Part shown: positions 14,542 to 16,309 of the stretch, piece by piece
Numbering within the stretch: position 1 is the stretch's first letter
Layout of the letters: each line of letters begins with the position of its first letter
Assembly: GCA_015222755.1 (NCBI GenBank)
Contig: JADFVX010000029.1
Coordinates: 1 to 16,309 of the forward strand
Direction of reading: 5' to 3'
Length of the DNA stretch: 16,309 nucleotides
Origin: Pseudomonadota bacterium
GTDB lineage: Bacteria > Desulfobacterota > JADFVX01
Made by a program: the position numbers and the translations under genes
Notes under the pieces: model-generated
Database searches by the model: none
Seen by the model: only the letters and a program-made list of their open reading frames with translations
What the model was told of the DNA's origin: nothing

Positions 14542-15846
14542 TCAGGCCGGATAGAAACCGACCTTACCTTTCTTTAAGGAAACCTTTATCTCTCCGGCCT
14601 CCTTGAACTTGCAGTTTAGCAGGCAATCGCTCAAAGGAGTCTCTATATAACGGCTTACTATCCTTTTCAGCGGTCTTGCGCCGTACCTGGAATGCTGTAT
14701 CTTGCGGGCAAGGTGCTCCTTGATACGCGTAGGGAATACGATCTTTTTTCCCATGGCACCCAGCCTTTCGGACACCTGTTTAAGAAGTATGTCGACTATT
14801 TTAATGTTGTCTCCATTGTCCAGCGCCCGGAATATGACAACATCGTCTATGCGGTTCATAAATTCCGGTGCAAAGGCGCCTTCAAGGGCCATGATGGTCT
14901 GTTTTTCCTTGAAGTTGTGGTCTACTTCGGACTTCCTGTCGCCAAAACCTATAGCTCCCTCATGATCCGATATGGCACCGGCCCCAACATTGCTTGTCAT
15001 TATAATGATACTCTTGTTAAAGTCGATACGCCGCCCCTTGTTATCCGTTGCAAAGCCTTCATCCATTATCTGAAGGAGGAGGTTGTGTACCTTGCCGTTG
15101 GCCTTTTCGATCTCGTCAAATAGGACAACTGTCTCAGGTTTTTTGTGCATTGGGGCGCTCAGTACGCCGCCATCGTCATATCCCACATATCCCGGAGGAG
15201 CGCCTATCAGTTTGGAGTATTCATGAGGAAGGGCATACTCTGAACAGTCTATGCGGAGCATGTTCTTTCCATCGCCTAGTACCATCTCTGCAAGGTTCTT
15301 GGCAAGTTCTGTTTTCCCCACACCCGTCTGCCCTGCGAAGAGGAAGCAGCCCACAGGCCTGTCAGGTGATTTGATCCCTGTCTGCGCCCTCTTGAGTGCA
15401 TGGACAACCTTACTTATTGCCTCGTCCTGGCCTACTACGCGCTCTTGAAGTCTTTTTTCCAGAGAGAGGATGCTTTCTTCCTGCCTGGCATCTTTAACTC
15501 CCTCAAGGAGGAAGAGCTTGTCGGGGGTCTCTTTTTCCTCCATGTTGATGGAAACGCGGTTTATGTCCATTGCAGGATTTATCCTTATTATAAGCTGGTA
15601 AAGCTCATCTTCCAGCCACTCGGCATCTTTGCCTATCATGTCGCTGAGTTGGGTAGCCTCCTGTGAGAGATTGTCACTGTAGTTTACTATGGCTGTATTT
15701 ATGACCAGCTGCTGGTAGGAGCGCTTGCCTGTCAGGTTTACGTTTTTGAAAAGATGCTGTATCTCACTGTCGGAAAAGACCCTTACCTTTATAAAACGGT
15801 CTATTGCCTGGCAGTATCGTATGATTATATTAGTTTTAAGTTCCAT
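14542..15846 (-). CDS. Single-AAA Clp-type ATPase (ClpA/ClpC D2-like)
   Basis: A 434-residue ATP-driven unfoldase. Residues ~1-120 form a helical domain I do not recognise (not the usual Clp N-domain repeats). One AAA+ module follows: Walker A GQTGVGKT (172-179), pore loop GYVG (219-222), Walker B VVLFDE (240-245), sensor 1 TSNVG (284-288), arginine finger R332 (PEFMNRID), and a C-terminal small domain with sensor 2 GARPLKR (R391). Between sensor 1 and the finger lies IGF (299-301), where ClpA and ClpC carry the loop that docks ClpP and where ClpB lacks it, suggesting a protease partner. The first ATPase ring (D1) is absent, making it about half the size of ClpA. ATG 15846 is preceded by AGGAGGTG. 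The gene is monocistronic, with a strong terminator. Confidence 0.85.
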   Translation of the reverse strand: MELKTNIIIRYCQAIDRFIKVRVFSDSEIQHLFKNVNLTGKRSYQQLVINTAIVNYSDNLSQEATQLSDMIGKDAEWLEDELYQLIIRINPAMDINRVSINMEEKETPDKLFLLEGVKDARQEESILSLEKRLQERVVGQDEAISKVVHALKRAQTGIKSPDRPVGCFLFAGQTGVGKTELAKNLAEMVLGDGKNMLRIDCSEYALPHEYSKLIGAPPGYVGYDDGGVLSAPMHKKPETVVLFDEIEKANGKVHNLLLQIMDEGFATDNKGRRIDFNKSIIIMTSNVGAGAISDHEGAIGFGDRKSEVDHNFKEKQTIMALEGAFAPEFMNRIDDVVIFRALDNGDNIKIVDILLKQVSERLGAMGKKIVFPTRIKEHLARKIQHSRYGARPLKRIVSRYIETPLSDCLLNCKFKEAGEIKVSLKKGKVGFYPA

Positions 15847-15931
15847 GGGACACCTCCTGTGACAATGTTAAGAGACTTTGATTTTTTTCTTTATTTTAGC
15901 TGTCGGCCTTTCCGGGAAAATCCTTGGCATA

Positions 15932-15948
15932 TTGTATACTGTATACAA
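15932..15948. promoter_or_regulatory. Perfect 17-bp palindromic operator
   Basis: TTGTATACTGTATACAA has perfect 8-bp arms around one central base, 86 bp upstream of the Clp ATPase ATG. TTGTATAC half-sites resemble operators of GntR-family repressors. The regulator is not in the window. Confidence 0.6.
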
Positions 15949-15959
15949 GTAGTGTGCCA
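15944..15959 (-). promoter_or_regulatory. Sigma54-like promoter element, tentative
   Basis: Minus strand TGGCAC-ACTAC-TTGTA matches the sigma54 -24/-12 pattern TGGCAC-N5-TTGCw except that the -12 GC is GT. It partly overlaps the palindrome, so a factor bound there would interfere with it. I could not find a better sigma70 pair for the Clp gene. Confidence 0.3.
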
Positions 15960-16138
15960 TAGACCATTTTTTTATCTGAACGCCTAAAATCTCTATTGTC
16001 AAGAATAAAACTACATTTATAGCGCTTCTTATATAGAAGACAGCTTAAAGCTCTTGTCCTTTAATCAGAGAAATTTTCCCTGCTAATTAGATGTCTATAT
16101 GGTATTTGGGTTCAAAAAAAAAACAGGGGATAAGGATA

Positions 16139-16168
16139 TTGACATTTAGTATGCTCCGAAGGTAGACT
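16139..16168 (+). promoter_or_regulatory. Candidate promoter of the plus-strand secreted protein
   Basis: TTGACA (6/6), an 18-base spacer and TAGACT (4/6 to TATAAT), about 40 bases before the GTG start. Confidence 0.5.
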
Positions 16169-16170
16169 AG

Positions 16171-16190
16171 GTTAGTAAGTATTAACTAAC
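16171..16190. promoter_or_regulatory. Inverted repeat near the promoter, possible operator
   Basis: GTTAGT and ACTAAC arms (6 bp, perfect) flank 8 bases, immediately downstream of the -10 element and overlapping the expected transcription start. It could be an operator or a leader hairpin. Confidence 0.4.
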
Positions 16191-16208
16191 ATTTTTCAGG
16201 AGGTATCT

Positions 16209-16309
16209 GTGATAAGAAAAATTGGATATTTAATAGTAGTAGGTTCTTTTGTCTCGGCTAGCGCATTTGCAGGAGAATCCGGGCACTCTCATATGTCTGC
16301 CGGAAATAC
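16209..16309 (+). CDS. Exported protein, N-terminal fragment only
   Basis: GTG 16209 is preceded by a strong AGGAGGT 6 bases upstream and opens a frame that leaves the window after 33 full codons. The first 21 residues are a signal peptide: basic IRK, hydrophobic YLIVVGSFV, likely cleavage after SAFA. The visible mature start, GESGHSHMSAGN, is small, polar and His-containing; too little is present to assign a family. It is the only plus-strand gene seen, divergent from the Clp gene. Confidence 0.7.
   Translation, partial: MIRKIGYLIVVGSFVSASAFAGESGHSHMSAGN

Larger units (their letters stand above)
15847..16208. other. Divergent intergenic regulatory region
   Basis: This 362-base AT-rich stretch lies between the minus-strand Clp gene and the plus-strand secreted protein. 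It holds the palindrome and promoter-like elements listed separately, an A10 run (16114-16123) and a short inverted repeat, AGCTTAAAGCT (16044-16054). I find no supported gene in it. Confidence 0.7.

Overview
The window reads as part of a Gram-negative bacterial chromosome of moderate G+C content. Almost every gene is on the minus strand; only a partial gene at the far right is on the plus strand. Three traits suggest an anaerobic or microaerobic lineage, with Desulfobacterota ('Deltaproteobacteria') as a tentative placement: an apparent selenocysteine-encoding peroxiredoxin, a B12-dependent class II ribonucleotide reductase under an NrdR-type promoter, and a protoglobin sensor module. I see no tRNA, rRNA, CRISPR array, insertion sequence or phage gene.

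Left region (1-6413, minus strand, transcribed right to left): a hybrid response regulator/histidine kinase, a DUF2914 membrane protein, a zinc-ribbon membrane-anchored protein, a small multi-pass membrane protein, a DUF4153 membrane protein, a peroxiredoxin-like protein, and a truncated secreted protein. The peroxiredoxin has an in-frame UGA exactly where the first catalytic cysteine should be. A hairpin at SECIS-like distance follows it, so the gene is best read as a selenoprotein that ordinary gene calling would cut short. Diverged repeats at the gene ends show that this cluster was assembled by local duplication. Two neighbouring membrane proteins share a copied C-terminal tail, and a relic of the peroxiredoxin gene start lies upstream of the DUF4153 gene.

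Middle region (6414-10170): an SGNH/GDSL-type membrane-anchored hydrolase, a small RRM RNA-binding protein, an orphan C-terminal scrap of a low-molecular-weight phosphatase/ArsC-like gene, a protoglobin fused to a PsiE-like membrane domain, and a gamma-glutamylcyclotransferase-like protein.

Right region (10171-16309): a compact dNTP-supply operon, nrdJ - 53-residue ORF - dcd. It is driven by a strong sigma70-type promoter carrying two NrdR boxes 32 bp apart, and ends in an intrinsic terminator. Upstream lie a periplasmic DUF4350-like protein and a single-AAA (D2-type) Clp ATPase with an IGF loop that suggests a ClpP partner, followed by its own terminator. A 362-bp divergent regulatory region with a perfect 17-bp palindrome separates the Clp gene from a plus-strand secreted protein that runs off the window.
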